Part shown: positions 10,303-21,035 of the stretch, one piece after another
Numbering within the stretch: position 1 is the first letter of the stretch
Layout: every line of letters begins with the position of its first letter
DNA from: Taxillus chinensis
Taxonomy: Eukaryota; Streptophyta; Magnoliopsida; Santalales; Loranthaceae
NCBI GenBank assembly: GCA_023512835.1
Contig: CM042090.1
Location: 58,391,865 to 58,455,864 of the forward strand
DNA length: 64,000 bases
Direction of reading: 5' to 3'
The notes under the pieces: generated by a model
Told to the model about the DNA's origin: nothing
The model's input: the letters and a program-made list of their open reading frames with translations, nothing else
Database searches by the model: none
Made by a program: the position numbers and the translations under genes

Positions 10303-10791
10303 GTAACAATTTCCTTTGTCGACATCCTTGCAACTATGCCATCTTATGCGAAATTTCTAAAAGACATAGTGGGGAACAAACGAACACTAGCAGAACATGC
10401 CACAGTAGCATTATCAGAGAACTGCAGTGCTATTATTCAGAGAAATCTTCCACCAAAGCTAAGTAATCCAGGAAGTTTCTCTATCCCTTGCATCATAGGA
10501 GACCTATCCTTTGAGAATGCCTTATGTGATCTTGGTGCAAGTGTTAGTTTAATCCCGTTCTCTATGTGCAAGAGGTTAGGATTTGGTGAATTGCAACCAA
10601 CATCAATAACCCTCCAGCTGGCCGAAAAGTCCATTAAACACCCGGTCGGGATTTTGGAGAATGCTCCTCTACAAGTTAGAAACTTAATAATCCTGGTGGA
10701 CCTAATTGCGCTAGATATGGACGAGCAGGAGCTATGCCCCTCATTTTGGGATGGCCTTTTCTTGCAACAGCTGGAGCTATCATCGATGTGA
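10303..10791 (+). pseudogene. pol: Athila-like aspartic protease
   Basis: It begins with the gag-protease linker containing MPSYAKFLKDIVGNKRTL. The retroviral-type aspartic protease follows, with active-site segment LCDLGASVSLIPFSM around 10530 and RLGFGELQPTSITLQLAEKS after it. The protease would cleave the gag-pol precursor in the particle. The frame is open to 10791, but the flap region and the join to reverse transcriptase are damaged. 10792-11140 is readable only in fragments. Confidence 0.8.
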
Positions 10792-11141
10792 AGGGAGGGT
10801 GAATGACTCTAAACATCGGTGACGAGAGCTATCATCGATATGTTTCAAAAGTATGAAACATATGGAAAACTCGGATCAAGGGTGCGAGTAGACCTTGTGG
10901 ACAGCTTGGTGAGTGATCTTACACTTAATTTTAGGAACCATTAGCTATTGCCATGACAGGTACACTTCATGCATATAATGAGGAGGTGGTAGAAGAGGAA
11001 AAAGCCCTGGAAGCTATGCCCTATGTTCCATTTACGAAGAGGCGAAATTTGAAGAACTTGGTCCAGGAAATCCATTATCTCCTCCTTCAATTTAACTTGC
11101 TCCAAAATTAGAGTTGAAGGATCTTCCCCCCTGACTCAAGT

Positions 11142-11920
11142 ATGCCTTTTTAGGGGAAGGGGGGCGATCTGCTAGTAATAGTAGCTGCTGAATTAATAGG
11201 AGAAAGATTAAAGAGTCTCCTTAAAGTACTACGCAAGTACAAAGCAGTATTCGGCTGGACTATGGCAGACATCAAAGGAATTAGTCCTACCATATGCAAG
11301 CACAAAATTTTTATGGAGGACAAAGAGAAAAAGACTTTGGAGCATCAGAGATGACTCAACCCAAATATGAAAGAAGTCATCAGAGCTGAGGTAATGAAAT
11401 TATTAGATGTTGGAATTATTTACCCCATCTCTGACAGCAAATGGGTGAGTCCAGTACACATTGTGCCAAAGAAAGGTGGAATGACCACAATACAAAATGA
11501 GAACAACGAGCTCATTTCCACTCGAACTGTGACGGGATGGAGAGTGTGCATTGACTACAGAAAGCTCAACAACAATACCAGAAAGGACCACTTTCCCCTG
11601 CCTCATATAGATCAGATATTGGAGAGACTTCCAGGGCATGCATATTACTATTTCTTAGACGGTTACTCTGCCTATAATTAGATCCTTATCGCACCAGAAG
11701 ATCAAGAAAAAACAACCTTTACATGCCCCTATGGTACGTTCGCATATCGACGCATGCCATTTGGGTTATGTAATGCCCCGCCTACTTTCCAACGTTGCAT
11801 GATGGCTCTATTCTCTAAATTTGTGGAGAAGACGATTGAGATATTTATGGACGACTTCTCGGTATTTGGACCTTCATTTGAGGAATGCCTCAATAATCTC
11901 TCAGATTCCGCAACGTTGTG
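11142..11920 (+). pseudogene. pol: Athila-like reverse transcriptase (fingers-palm)
   Basis: Readable blocks are VLRKYKAVFGWTMADIKGIS, then WVSPVHIVPKKGGMT and TGWRVCIDYRKLNNNTRKDH, RRMPFGLCNAPPTFQRCMM, and the catalytic segment IFMDDFSVFG near 11841-11870. In the catalytic motif the two Asp are present. Stops interrupt at about 11352 and 11682. The product would copy element RNA into cDNA in cytoplasmic particles. Order and motifs match the minus-strand Athila-like element at 58990-60191. Confidence 0.85.
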
Positions 11921-12663
11921 AGGAATCGGACTTAGTTCTCAATTGGGAGAAGTGTCATTTCATGGTGCAGGAAGGCATAGTCTTGGGCCACAAGGTCTCC
12001 AAGATTGGAATTGAAGTGGACAAAGAAAAAATTTCGGTTATAAAGAATCTTCCTCCTCCAACAATTGTGAAGGGAGTAAGGAGCTTTCTTGAGCATCTTG
12101 GATTTTATCGAAGGTTTATCAAAGACTTCTCAAAGATCTCTAAACCCCTTTGTTCACTACTAGCCAAAGATGTGGAGTTCATATTTTCAAAAGAATGTCA
12201 AGAGTCTTTTTCTCAACTTAAGCTTGCCCTTGTCGAGGCTCCGATCATTCAAAGACCAGACCGGAGCCTACCGTTTGAACCGATGTGTGACGCAAGTGAC
12301 TATGCGGTAGGAGCGAGTGCTTGGACAAAGAAAAGACAAGAAATTATATGCCATAGCATATGCCAAGCAAACTCCTCAATGAAGCTCAACCGAACTATGC
12401 CACAACAAAAAAGAGCTACGCGCAATAGTTTTCGCCTTCGACAAGTTTAGGTGTTACTTGTTGGGATCCAAATCTATGGTTTACACCAACCATGCGGCAA
12501 TTAAATACCTTGTTTCGAAAAAGTATTCCAAACCAAGGTTGATAAGATGGGTCCTACTCCTCCAGGAATTTGAATTTACAATTACTCAGACAAAAGGGGA
12601 CCCAAAATGCGGTGGTCGATCATTTATCTCACCTAGAAAACTCTTGTCGGCAGGAGGAAAATA
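11921..12663 (+). pseudogene. pol: Athila-like RT connection and RNase H
   Basis: The first part has LVLNWEKCHFMVQEGIVLGH and FLEHLGFYRRFIKDFSKI. The RNase H begins near 12280 with PMCDASDYAVGA, giving the first acidic residue, and continues with [10 protein letters not shown] and [17 protein letters not shown] to about 12600. RNase H removes the RNA strand during reverse transcription. Frameshifts near 12330, 12450 and 12600 break the chain. 12664-12770 holds the diverged linker to integrase. Confidence 0.8.
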
Positions 12664-12770
12664 AAGAAGATATTCAGGAAACATTCCCGATGAGCGGTTA
12701 TTCAAGGTAGAGGCACATACACCCTGGTTTGCTGATTTTGTCAATTACATAGTTGGAGGTGTAATGCCAT

Positions 12771-13568
12771 ATGGAACCGATTAAAGAAAAGAAGAAATTC
12801 CTGGCGGACGTTAAACACTACATATGGGAGGATCCACTTCTATTCAAAACATGTGGTGATGGAATAATCCAAAGATGTGTCCCTGAAGAAGAAATATCTA
12901 TAATTCTAAACCATTGCCACACAAGGGAGTGTGGGGGACATGTGGGACCCACAAAAACGGCGGCTAAGGTATTACAATATGGATTTTTTTGGCCTTCTCT
13001 ATTCAAAGATGCAAGAGAATATGTGGTGAACTGTGATGCCTATCAAAAATCTGGAAACCTTGGAAAAAAGAATGAGTTTCCTCGTACAAATATTCTTGAA
13101 GTGGAATTATTTGATGTATGGGGAATCGAATTCATGGGACCATTCTGCCGTCTTTCAACAATCAATATATTTTCTTGGCGGTCGATTATGTTTCAAAGTG
13201 GGTTGAAGCAGTAGCTGTCCCTGCAAGTAATTCCAAGGTAGTGCACAAGTTCCGACAAAAACAGATATTCACAAGGTTCGGAGTACCTCGAGCATTAATC
13301 AGTGATGGAGGATCTCATTTTTGCTATCATTACATGACCAAGCTGCTGAAGAAATATGGAGTACGCCATAGGGTCACTACACCCTATCATCCACAAGCTA
13401 ACGGACAAGCAGAGGTTTCTAATAGGGAAACCAAGAAGATCCTGGAACGAACAGTATGCTATTCTCGGAAGGACTGGAGCCTCAAGTTAGAGGACGCACT
13501 ATGGGCATACCGAACAACTTTCAAGACTCCAATTGGGACCTCTCCCTATCAACTGGTCTATGGGAAAG
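12771..13568 (+). pseudogene. pol: Athila-like integrase, zinc-binding and catalytic domains (5' part)
   Basis: The zinc-binding region reads NHCHTRECGGH followed by CDAYQ, so the second Cys of the usual CxxC is Tyr. The DDE core is complete by motif: Asp in LAVDYVSKW, Asp in ISDGGSHF, Glu in [10 protein letters not shown] frameshift near 13140 divides the two domains. The gene stops in the codons for VYGK at 13568, where the copia LTR begins, and resumes in frame at 50594 after the five-base duplication. Confidence 0.88.
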
Positions 13569-14758
13569 TGTTGGATCAAACCGAGAATTTGGATAATGCG
13601 GAACAAACCCTATATAATTTGACTCGAGATGTTTGTTTACCATTAAGTCTATGCAGATGAGTTAACTCTTGAGGAACCCGTGTCTAACTCTCAATTTGAC
13701 TAAGTCAATTGAAAATGAATAAGATTCCAAGTCTATCACTTGCACGGAATAAGAGAGACTTGTTACGAAGAGAGAATCAAAATTGTCACTCCACTGGACT
13801 AAAGAAAAGGAAGACACGAACCGAGAAATACGAGTCTCATTTGAACGGAGCAAGGACAATTGTTGCAGAGTAAGGACAACAATGCGGAATAAGGAATCCA
13901 ACCCATTACTCATGTGGAGTAAGGATTCACCGATGCGGGGTAAGCATTCAGTACCTACTTTATGCGGAGTAAGAAAGCGGCGATGCGGAATAAGCTCTCC
14001 GAGCCTATACTTCATGTAGAGTAAGAGGCGCCGACACGGAACAAGGATTCCAGGACTTCATTCATACGGAGTAAGCAACCACCGACACGAAGTAAGGATC
14101 CGAGCTGATATGGAGTAAGGAACCTTATGACGGACTAAGAAGATTTTGCTTCATCATTTCCAAGCCACTTTCATTACAATCGGCTCGCTTCGTCCCGATG
14201 TAAAACAAACCCATTGAAAACCTAACTCCTTACATGTGGATCACGCGGAGATGTGGATGCGGTCTCAAATGCAATTGGAATCAAGCAAGAATTCATCACA
14301 ACTTACACTTCCAATATTTCGAGCTCCACATCCATGCCAGATAAAGCTTAAGCATTTTCCGATGAAGAACTTCAATGCTTCACTTGCTCGAAAAATGCAG
14401 CTCCAAAATAGATTCCTAGGATGTCCATATATATACCTGAAGCAATGTAAATAGTGTGTGCGTAAGCTTATAAAATACGAAGACTTACAATCGTACATCA
14501 CGTGAAAAAGCTCATACGTAGATTTCTGACCAAGTGTGTGTAACTATAACGAGTGTTGTGTTGTAATCACTAAAACGTTGTTTTGCTTCGTTGGAATTAT
14601 CTTTAGATAATAAAGCAACATACTTCCACTACCTGGTTAACCTTCCGCACTGATTCTATCCGTTTAACCGAGTGAGTGTCTAAGCCATTAAGAGAGAGAA
14701 AGAATTTTCGGAGAGCCTATTCAACCCCCCCCCCCTTCTAGGCTCTCCGGGACCAACA
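13569..14758 (+). repeat. Copia element A 5' LTR
   Basis: It opens TGTTGGATCAAACCGAG and closes GGGACCAACA (1190 bp). It follows the GAAAG duplication and precedes a primer binding site. Relative to the 3' LTR (49481-50588) it lacks a segment of about 145 bp after the first 110 bases but has extra copies of the GGAGTAAG-type repeat (13865-14120). It has a TATA-like run near 14426 and a poly-C run near 14726. Confidence 0.9.
14426..14436 (+). promoter_or_regulatory. Probable TATA box of copia A LTR
   Basis: ATATATATACC lies downstream of the GGAGTAAG repeats and about 330 bases before the LTR end. The 3' LTR has the same run near 50250. It is the best core-promoter candidate in the LTR. Confidence 0.55.
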
Positions 14759-14759
14759 A

Positions 14760-14772
14760 GTGGTATCGAGCA
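14760..14772 (+). other. Primer binding site of copia A (initiator Met tRNA type)
   Basis: GTGGTATCGAGCA follows the LTR end by one base. It matches the TGGTATC-GAGC pattern complementary to the 3' end of plant initiator tRNA-Met used by most Ty1/copia elements, with one base missing. Confidence 0.75.
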
Positions 14773-14818
14773 AGTTCTACCTGCTCGTAGAGATCCCTCA
14801 CTCCCTCTCAACTTAACA

Positions 14819-15522
14819 ATGGCCGAAAGCGAAAGATGCTATTCAATACCCGCCTCAACTCCGGGGGAGCTCAAGAGCCCCTTCCCAACCGAAAGCGATA
14901 GTGAAAATGTTGATCCACCTCAACCTCGTTGCTGCCGCTACTCCTCAACCACGGAGTTTAGGCTACATTTTAAGGAAACCGCCAAAGTTCACACCAGAGC
15001 TTTTCTCCCAGTGGAAAGCTCGCATGAAGATGTTCATGACCTGTCATGATCATCTAATGTGGCCTTGTCTTCATCAGGAGCTTCCCATTCCGATGACCAT
15101 CAGAGAAAATGGGGTCAGGAGGCCAAAGACTGATGCTGAACTCACTCACGATGAAATTGCCTAGCAATACGCCAGTGAAAAGGCACTAGCTTACGTGACA
15201 TCGTCCTTGGATTCGAGAGGCTTTCACGGACGTCGGGTGCACAAGACAAGAAAAGTCGTGTGGGACAAATTGACTATTCTATATGAAGGAAGTCGGTCTC
15301 GGATGCGAACGTCATTTGCGCTCTCGAGACAGGACTTTGAGAGCTTCAACCACAAACCTGGCAAATCGCTGGAGAGCATCTATCGGCGATTCGGCAAGCT
15401 CATCCTAGAATTGAAAGCCGTCAACGAGCACTACACTCGGTTCCAAATAAATAACAAGTTCTTTCGTTCCTTGCCGGATCGCTATTACTCAGCGGCTCCA
15501 GATGCAACCCAAAGACAACTGG
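14819..15522 (+). pseudogene. gag: Copia A gag, 5' part
   Basis: The start ATG follows AACA 60 bases after the LTR. Gag forms the particle shell. Shared blocks with element B are KPPKFTPELFSQWKARMK, then CHDHLMWPCLHQE, RRPKTDAELTHDE and SFNHKPGKSLESIYRRFGKL, a UBN2/DUF4219-type copia gag. A frameshift near 14950, a stop near 15164 and indels near 15225 break it. At 15523 it is interrupted by Tat element D and continues at 35514. Confidence 0.85.
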
Positions 15523-16974
15523 TGTCATCACCTGGTTTTCATCCGGGTCCGTTTGGGGTGAGCTCAAACTAAACCAATGGTGAGAAAATTTAGAGTCGCC
15601 ACCAATTGTTTTGGGGGTACAGTTGGATACCCTCTACTTTGAGTAGTTTCAAGTGTGTGGTCTGCGTTATCGAGAGATGGGTTCGGGAGTTGGTTACGTG
15701 TAGGGAAGGATTAGCACCCCCTACGGTGCCCTTTCGGTATCTAATTTAGGAGGAGGAGGTTTTTATTTATCTTGCCTTATGACTAGACTAAATTTCCTAA
15801 AAAGTTTATGATTTTTATTTGGTTAAGTTACTTGTCAAAGTTATGGTTAAAATTGATTCACCCTAAATTTCTAAAGGGAATCCTAGAAATTTGGGTTTTT
15901 TGTGTGAAGTGGGGAATGAGATCTTAGGGATTGGTTTTGGCTTTTTTGGTTTTACTTTTGGAAATTGAAGTCCTAAAAAATATTTTTTTATTTTCCTTTT
16001 TTTTTTGGTTTTTTAGGTTAGAAAACATACATTTTTTTTTTGTTTTTTGCATTTTGTAGAAACGTTTTGTTTTTGTTTTGTTTTTTTTTTGGAAGATATT
16101 TTTGAAAATATTTTATTAAAACATTTTCAAAACATGTTGTTGAAGAGATTTTGAAAACATTTTATTGCAAAACCTTTTGGTTTTTTTTTTGTTGGTTTTT
16201 GTTTGTTTGTTTGTTTGTTTTTTTTTAGGAGATGTTTTTTGGAAAACATTTTGAAAATTATTTGTTGAAAACGTTTTGGAAAACATTTTTGTGGGAAAAC
16301 ATTTTGTTATTCCTTTTTTGTGTGTTTTTTTTTTAAGCTTGAACCTAAATTTATGCGTTCCATCAACAATTGAAAATACATATATATCAAAATAGATGTG
16401 GAGTGTGTGAGTGGGACATCCACAAAAGAAAAAAAATAAAATCACTCTTTTTTTCTTTTCTTGTTTTTTATCTTCTCCCTTTGCTCTCTCCCTTTTCTTT
16501 TCTTTCTTTCTTCTTTTTTTTGTTTTTTCTTTTCTTTTTACTATACTTTACATATTACAACATACACATAGGAAGAAATACGGGAAAATACAATGAAAAA
16601 AGGCCTGAAAAGTAATTACATCAAATATAAATAAGCTCAAAACAGAAACTAGAAAAATGCTAAAAAAATAATTACACCAAATATAGATACAAATAAGCTG
16701 AAAAAGTAGTGAAAAGATAAGGGTTGAACCGACTTTGAAGCTTTGCAACGCCAATCTTCTGCTTGAGCTCCCGCCAGCGCTGATAGTCACTTGCTCGACT
16801 CAGAACCGACAAATCTGACAGTGGGACTTATGAAGAGACTTCCCTGGTATTTGGAGATGGAAGGGCTTGGAGTGGGTGTAAGAGAAAGAGAGGGCTGAAG
16901 TTGGAGTTTGCAAGGAGTGGACGAGTGATCTCTTATGATGATGATTCTAGGATTCTGTGTTTTTTTTTGTCTGG

Positions 16975-17127
16975 GTTTGCAAGGAGGAAGCTGGGGCGTT
17001 TTTTGATGATGAGGCTGGGGCGTTTTTCTTTATGATGAGGCTGGGGCGTTTTTTGATGATGCTGAGGCTGGGGTGTTTTTTTTTTTATGATGAGGCTGGG
17101 GCGTTTTCTGATGATGATAAGGCTGGG
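16975..17127 (-). repeat. Tandem repeat of about 28 bp in Tat D LTR
   Basis: Five diverged units share GATGAGGCTGGGGCG followed by a T run. This is an expansion not seen in the LTR at 6859-9967, so it arose after the two copies separated. Confidence 0.8.
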
Positions 17128-17579
17128 GCTAAATGGCAGCAGGTTTTTTTTTCTTTTTTTTCAACAATGATGGTTTTTCTCTCTGCCTCCTCTCCCTCTT
17201 TTTTTCAACCAACCAGCCTCCTCTCCTCACGATGATGGCTCTCTTCAACGAAAACAGGCCCCCTCTGTGCAGGGATGGACGACTGCATCTTAAGGGCTGC
17301 AGAAAATTTTTGGCTGGATTGTCATTAATTGCTGCATTTAATGCTCTATTATGAAGGCAGCGTTTTTTTAATTGCAGATTTTGTATTTTGTCCGGTGGTT
17401 AGACGACTGTGCGTAAAATGGGGCAGCTCGTGATTGCCGTTTCGTTCTTTTGTGAACACATGCATCTGACAGGCGTTGAAAGGCATCTTTGACAATTGCC
17501 AGCAAATAAAAACACATCCCGTGAGCAGTCAGCAAGAAAAGCCAACGAGAGGAGCCAAACAGCGAAAGTCAGACGTTAA

Positions 17580-18112
17580 GGGTCAGAATGTCGGCAGGGT
17601 CGAAGGCTGCGATGGGTCAAAATTTCGGTGGGGCAAAAGTCAATGGTCAACGGGTCGAAGTGTCGGCAGGTCGAAGGGTCATAGGTCAAAGTTCGAAGGT
17701 TCGCAGATTAGTGGGTCGTAGGTCAAGGTTCGAAGGTTCGTAGATCAGGGTCGAAGGGTCGAGGGTCGAAGGTCGGGGTGTCGGCGTCGTAAGTCACGGG
17801 CGTCGTAAGTCGCGGGTCGAAATGTCGGCAGTGAGGCTTCGAGGAACAACGGTCAAAGGGTCAAATAGTCGGAGTGTCGGCAGCGGGGCTTCGAGGCTTT
17901 GAGTCTTCGAGGCTTCGAGGCTTTGGGGCTTCGAGGCTTCGGGGCCGAGGCCCGAGGCTTCGGGGCTTCGAGGCTTCGAGGCTTCGGCTTTGGGGCTTCG
18001 GGGCCTCAAGGCTCGAAGGTCAACGGGTCGAAGTGTCGACAGTCAACATTCAACGGTCAACGGTCAACCCCGAATTTTTTCTTTATTATTATTTTTATTT
18101 ATTTATTATTAT

Positions 18113-18148
<36 letters not shown>

Positions 18149-18152
18149 TTCT
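17580..18152 (-). repeat. GGCTTCGAGG / GGTCGAAG short repeats and (TTA)n tract
   Basis: The region is the inverted form of 7411-7990 and is followed on the plus strand by a TTA/TTTA microsatellite at about 18080-18152. The same pair (GAAGC repeats then TTA) recurs at 35015-35265. Confidence 0.85.
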
Positions 18153-18616
18153 TTCAAAAATTATTTTGGCCATAACTTTTTCATTTTAAGTCCGATTTGA
18201 GCTCGATCAAGTGCGTTGGTCTCCAACTTTTATCCTTTATCACCTGGTGTTGGTCTTGGGGTGCTTCAAGGACTTGTAGCGAAACCATTCCTTGGAAGTA
18301 TGGGATCATTGTGGACCTGCTCAACAAGGTATATGGCATGGGCAAAAGGAATATCAAATGAGGTTAGTATATCCGGCTGGACAAAATGGGGTCCAACGAC
18401 TGCCCCTCTTTGTGCCATGTTTGTATACAAACAGCGTACAAAGATAAAAAGGGAGTCATTTTGGACGGGTTGGAGCACTTACCCGACTTACCTAGGGGAA
18501 CAAGTGGCGGTTGGGTCTGTCCCGAGAGGGAAAAGCAGCTTCACAAGTTCGTTGACTTGGATAATACTTTGATGTGGCGTCTGAGGTTGCCTACAATGCA
18601 AGGATATCGGAGATTG

Positions 18617-19613
18617 AAAGCCTTCTACAATGACAGGCTTAAACTGGAAGATGGAAAGTCCACGGCAACGATAGACCGGGGTTAAAATGAAAAGCCCACA
18701 GCAACGATAGGCTCGAAATGAAAAATGGATAGCCCACAGCAACGATAGGCTTGAATTAAAAATGGATAGCCCCGAGCAACGATAGGCTTGAACCAAAAAT
18801 GGATAGCCCATAGCAACGATAGGCTTAAATTGAAAATGGAAAAATGAAAGGCCCACTGCAACGATAGGCTCGAATTGAAAATGGAAAGCCCACAGCAACG
18901 ATAGGCTTGAATTGAAAATGGAAAAGTGAAAGGCCCACTGCAACGATAGGCTTGAATTGAAAATGGATAGCCCACAGCAACGATAGGCTTGAACTAAAAA
19001 TAGAAAGCTCTCAGCAACGATAGGTTTAAATTGAAAATGGAAAGACCACAACAACGATAGGCTTGAATTGAAAATGGAAAAGTGAAAGGCCCACTGCAAC
19101 GATAGGCTTGAATTGAAAATGGATAGCCCATAGCAACGATAGGCTGAAATTGAAAATGGAAAAATGAAAGGCCCACCGCAACGATAGGCTCGAATTGAAA
19201 ATAGAAAGCCCACAAAGAACGATAGGCTTGAATTGAAAATAGAAAAGTGAAAGGCCCACTGCAACGATAGGCTTGAATTGAAAATGGATAGCCCACAGCA
19301 ACGATAGGCTTGAACTAAAAATGGAAAGCCCTCAGCAACGATAGGTTTAAATTGAAAATGGAAAGACCACAACAACGAAAGGCTTGAATTGAAAATGGAA
19401 AAGTGAAAGGCCCCACCGCAACGATAGGCTTGAATTGAAAATGGATAGCCCACAAGAATGATAAGGCTGAAATTGAAAATGGAAAAATGAAAGGCCCACG
19501 CAACGATAGGCTCGAATTGAAAATAAAAAGCCCACAAGAACGATAGGCTTGAATTGAAAATGGAAAAGTGAAAGGCCCACCGCAACGATAGGCTTGAATT
19601 GAAAATGGATAGC
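18617..19613 (-). repeat. Minisatellite of Tat element D, left part
   Basis: About 25 units on the plus-strand theme CAACGATAGGCTTGAATTG, then AAAATGGA, then AGCCCAC. Copia B is inserted after ATAGC at 19609-19613 and the array resumes with ATAGC at 32638. A 378-codon minus-strand frame runs through it (18488-19624) but only because the units lack stops. Confidence 0.92.
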
Positions 19614-19839
19614 TGTTGGATCAAACCCAGAATTTGGATAATGCTGATAAAGCCTTATGTAATTTGATCTGAGATCTCTTGTGTTTATTTGATCGTTGCA
19701 GAAGATATGTTATTAATCTGGAGATACACTCGTGAGAGCAAAGCTAAGGACAGGATACATAATCCTGATCCGGACAAGAGTGAGTGTCGTCAAACACTTG
19801 GTAAATAACCAAGTCATCAATACATACGGAATAAGGAAC

Positions 19840-20365
19840 ATTCGTGCGGACTAAGAACTTAAAAGCTACGGATTGCAGAATATGTTCTTAAGTACCTCAA
19901 ACGGACCTAGTCAAACTAATACGGAGTAAGAAGTATTGATGCGGAATAAGGATCCAAGCCTTTATTCGCACGGAGTAAGGAAATTAGATGCGGAGTAAGG
20001 AATCCGGACAACTTACTCATACGGAGTAAGGAAGCGCTAGTACGGAGTAAGCACTCCGATCCCTTAGACTCGCCCGGAGTAAGGAACTTACATACAGAGT
20101 AAGGAATTTACATACGGAGTAAGGAACTTGCATGTGGAGTAAGGAAGCACCGATACGGAATAAGTCATCCAACTTTTCAAGACTCGCCCGGAGTAAGGAA
20201 CTTACATACGAAGTAAGGAATTTACATACGGAGTAAGGAACTTACATGCGGAGTAAGGAAGCGCGACACGGACTAAGGATTCCAAGTACTAAACAGATAC
20301 GGAGTAAGCAACCACCGACACGGAGTAAGGTTCCGAGCTTCGTTAGCAACGGAGTAAGGAGAATT
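19840..20365 (+). repeat. Interspersed GGAGTAAGG motif array in copia LTR
   Basis: The core CGGAGTAAGGAA, with AT or GC before it, recurs about every 18-40 bases, with variants CGGAATAAG and CGGACTAAG. Some units group as a higher-order block (roughly 20070-20140 and 20185-20255). The same motif fills the LTRs of A, E and the 3' LTR of B, always upstream of the TATA box, a U3 enhancer-like position. Confidence 0.8.
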
Positions 20366-20657
20366 ACACCGGACCAAGAAGATACTACTTCAACTCACCG
20401 CATTTAAAGTTATCGGCTCGTGGCGTCCCGATGTAAGACAAATTTATTGAGAACCCGAAGAATCTTACACGTGGATCATCCGGATATGTGGACACAACCT
20501 GAATTGTATTTGGGAACTCACAAACGCACTTATACTCTTCAAACCCAAGATCTTGAGCTCCACAAACCCAAGCCAAGGCGAGAGAGATTACCGAGGAATA
20601 GTTAGTGCTAAACGAATTCCGGAACTACGAGTTCCAAGGTTGTCTCTTAGGAATGGT

Positions 20658-20665
20658 TATATAAA
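20658..20665 (+). promoter_or_regulatory. TATA box of copia B 5' LTR
   Basis: TATATAAA is about 320 bases before the LTR end and after the motif array. In the 3' LTR the equivalent is TGTATAAATATT near 32320. Confidence 0.65.
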
Positions 20666-20833
20666 TATTCATACTTGTATATTTGTAAGGGTGTGTGATA
20701 TAGTGCGAAAAAGCCTGAATTAATCCTGTGTATGCACAAGAGCTCAAGGACAAAATCCAGGCTAGTGTGTGAATCCGTTTGTAAAATAGAGTGTAAGAGA
20801 GTTGCTTCTATTTTGTTGTAATTATCTCTTGAT

Positions 20834-20839
20834 AATAAA
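20834..20839 (+). terminator. AATAAA polyadenylation-type signal in copia B LTR
   Basis: AATAAA lies about 175 bases downstream of the TATA box in the 5' LTR. The 3' LTR has the same sequence near 32496, where it would serve transcript end formation. Confidence 0.5.
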
Positions 20840-20975
20840 ACAAAATACTTCCACTATCTGGTTATCTTCTGCAGTGATTCTATCACTTAACTAGATCAGT
20901 GCAGTGCCTTAAAAGAGTTAGAAAAGAGTTTCGATAAGAGCCTATTCACCCCCTCTAGGCTCCAAGGGACCATCA

Positions 20976-20990
20976 AGTCGTATCGAAGCG
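20976..20990 (+). other. Degenerate primer binding site of copia B
   Basis: AGTCGTATCGAAGCG directly follows the LTR. It resembles the initiator-Met-tRNA complementary site of element A but with one mismatch and a one-base rearrangement. Confidence 0.6.
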
Positions 20991-21035
20991 ATCTATTTGT
21001 TCAAAAGTAGAGATCCCACTCTTTTACTCTAAGCA

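Larger units (their letters stand above)
15523..18398 (-). repeat. Tat element D 3' LTR
   Basis: On the plus strand it begins TGTCATCACC and ends GGGGTCCAACG, the mirror of the LTR at 6859-9967. The outer TG at the internal edge has become CG. It contains the T-rich tract (15960-16560), a tandem repeat (16975-17127), the GAAGC-type repeats (17580-18060) and a TTA microsatellite (18080-18152). No gene is called in its 2876 bases. Confidence 0.85.
19614..20975 (+). repeat. Copia element B 5' LTR
   Basis: It opens TGTTGGATCAAACCCAG and closes GGGACCATCA. From about 19840 to 20365 it carries some 16 copies of a GGAGTAAG core. A TATATAAA box is at 20658-20665 and AATAAA at 20834-20839. Its first 110 bases are clearly related to the element A LTR. 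Confidence 0.93.

Noticed and set aside
18488..19624. 378-codon minus-strand open frame
   Set aside because: It is a translation of the Tat minisatellite. Units lack stops in that frame and the product is only the repeat; element C's array is open in several frames for the same reason.
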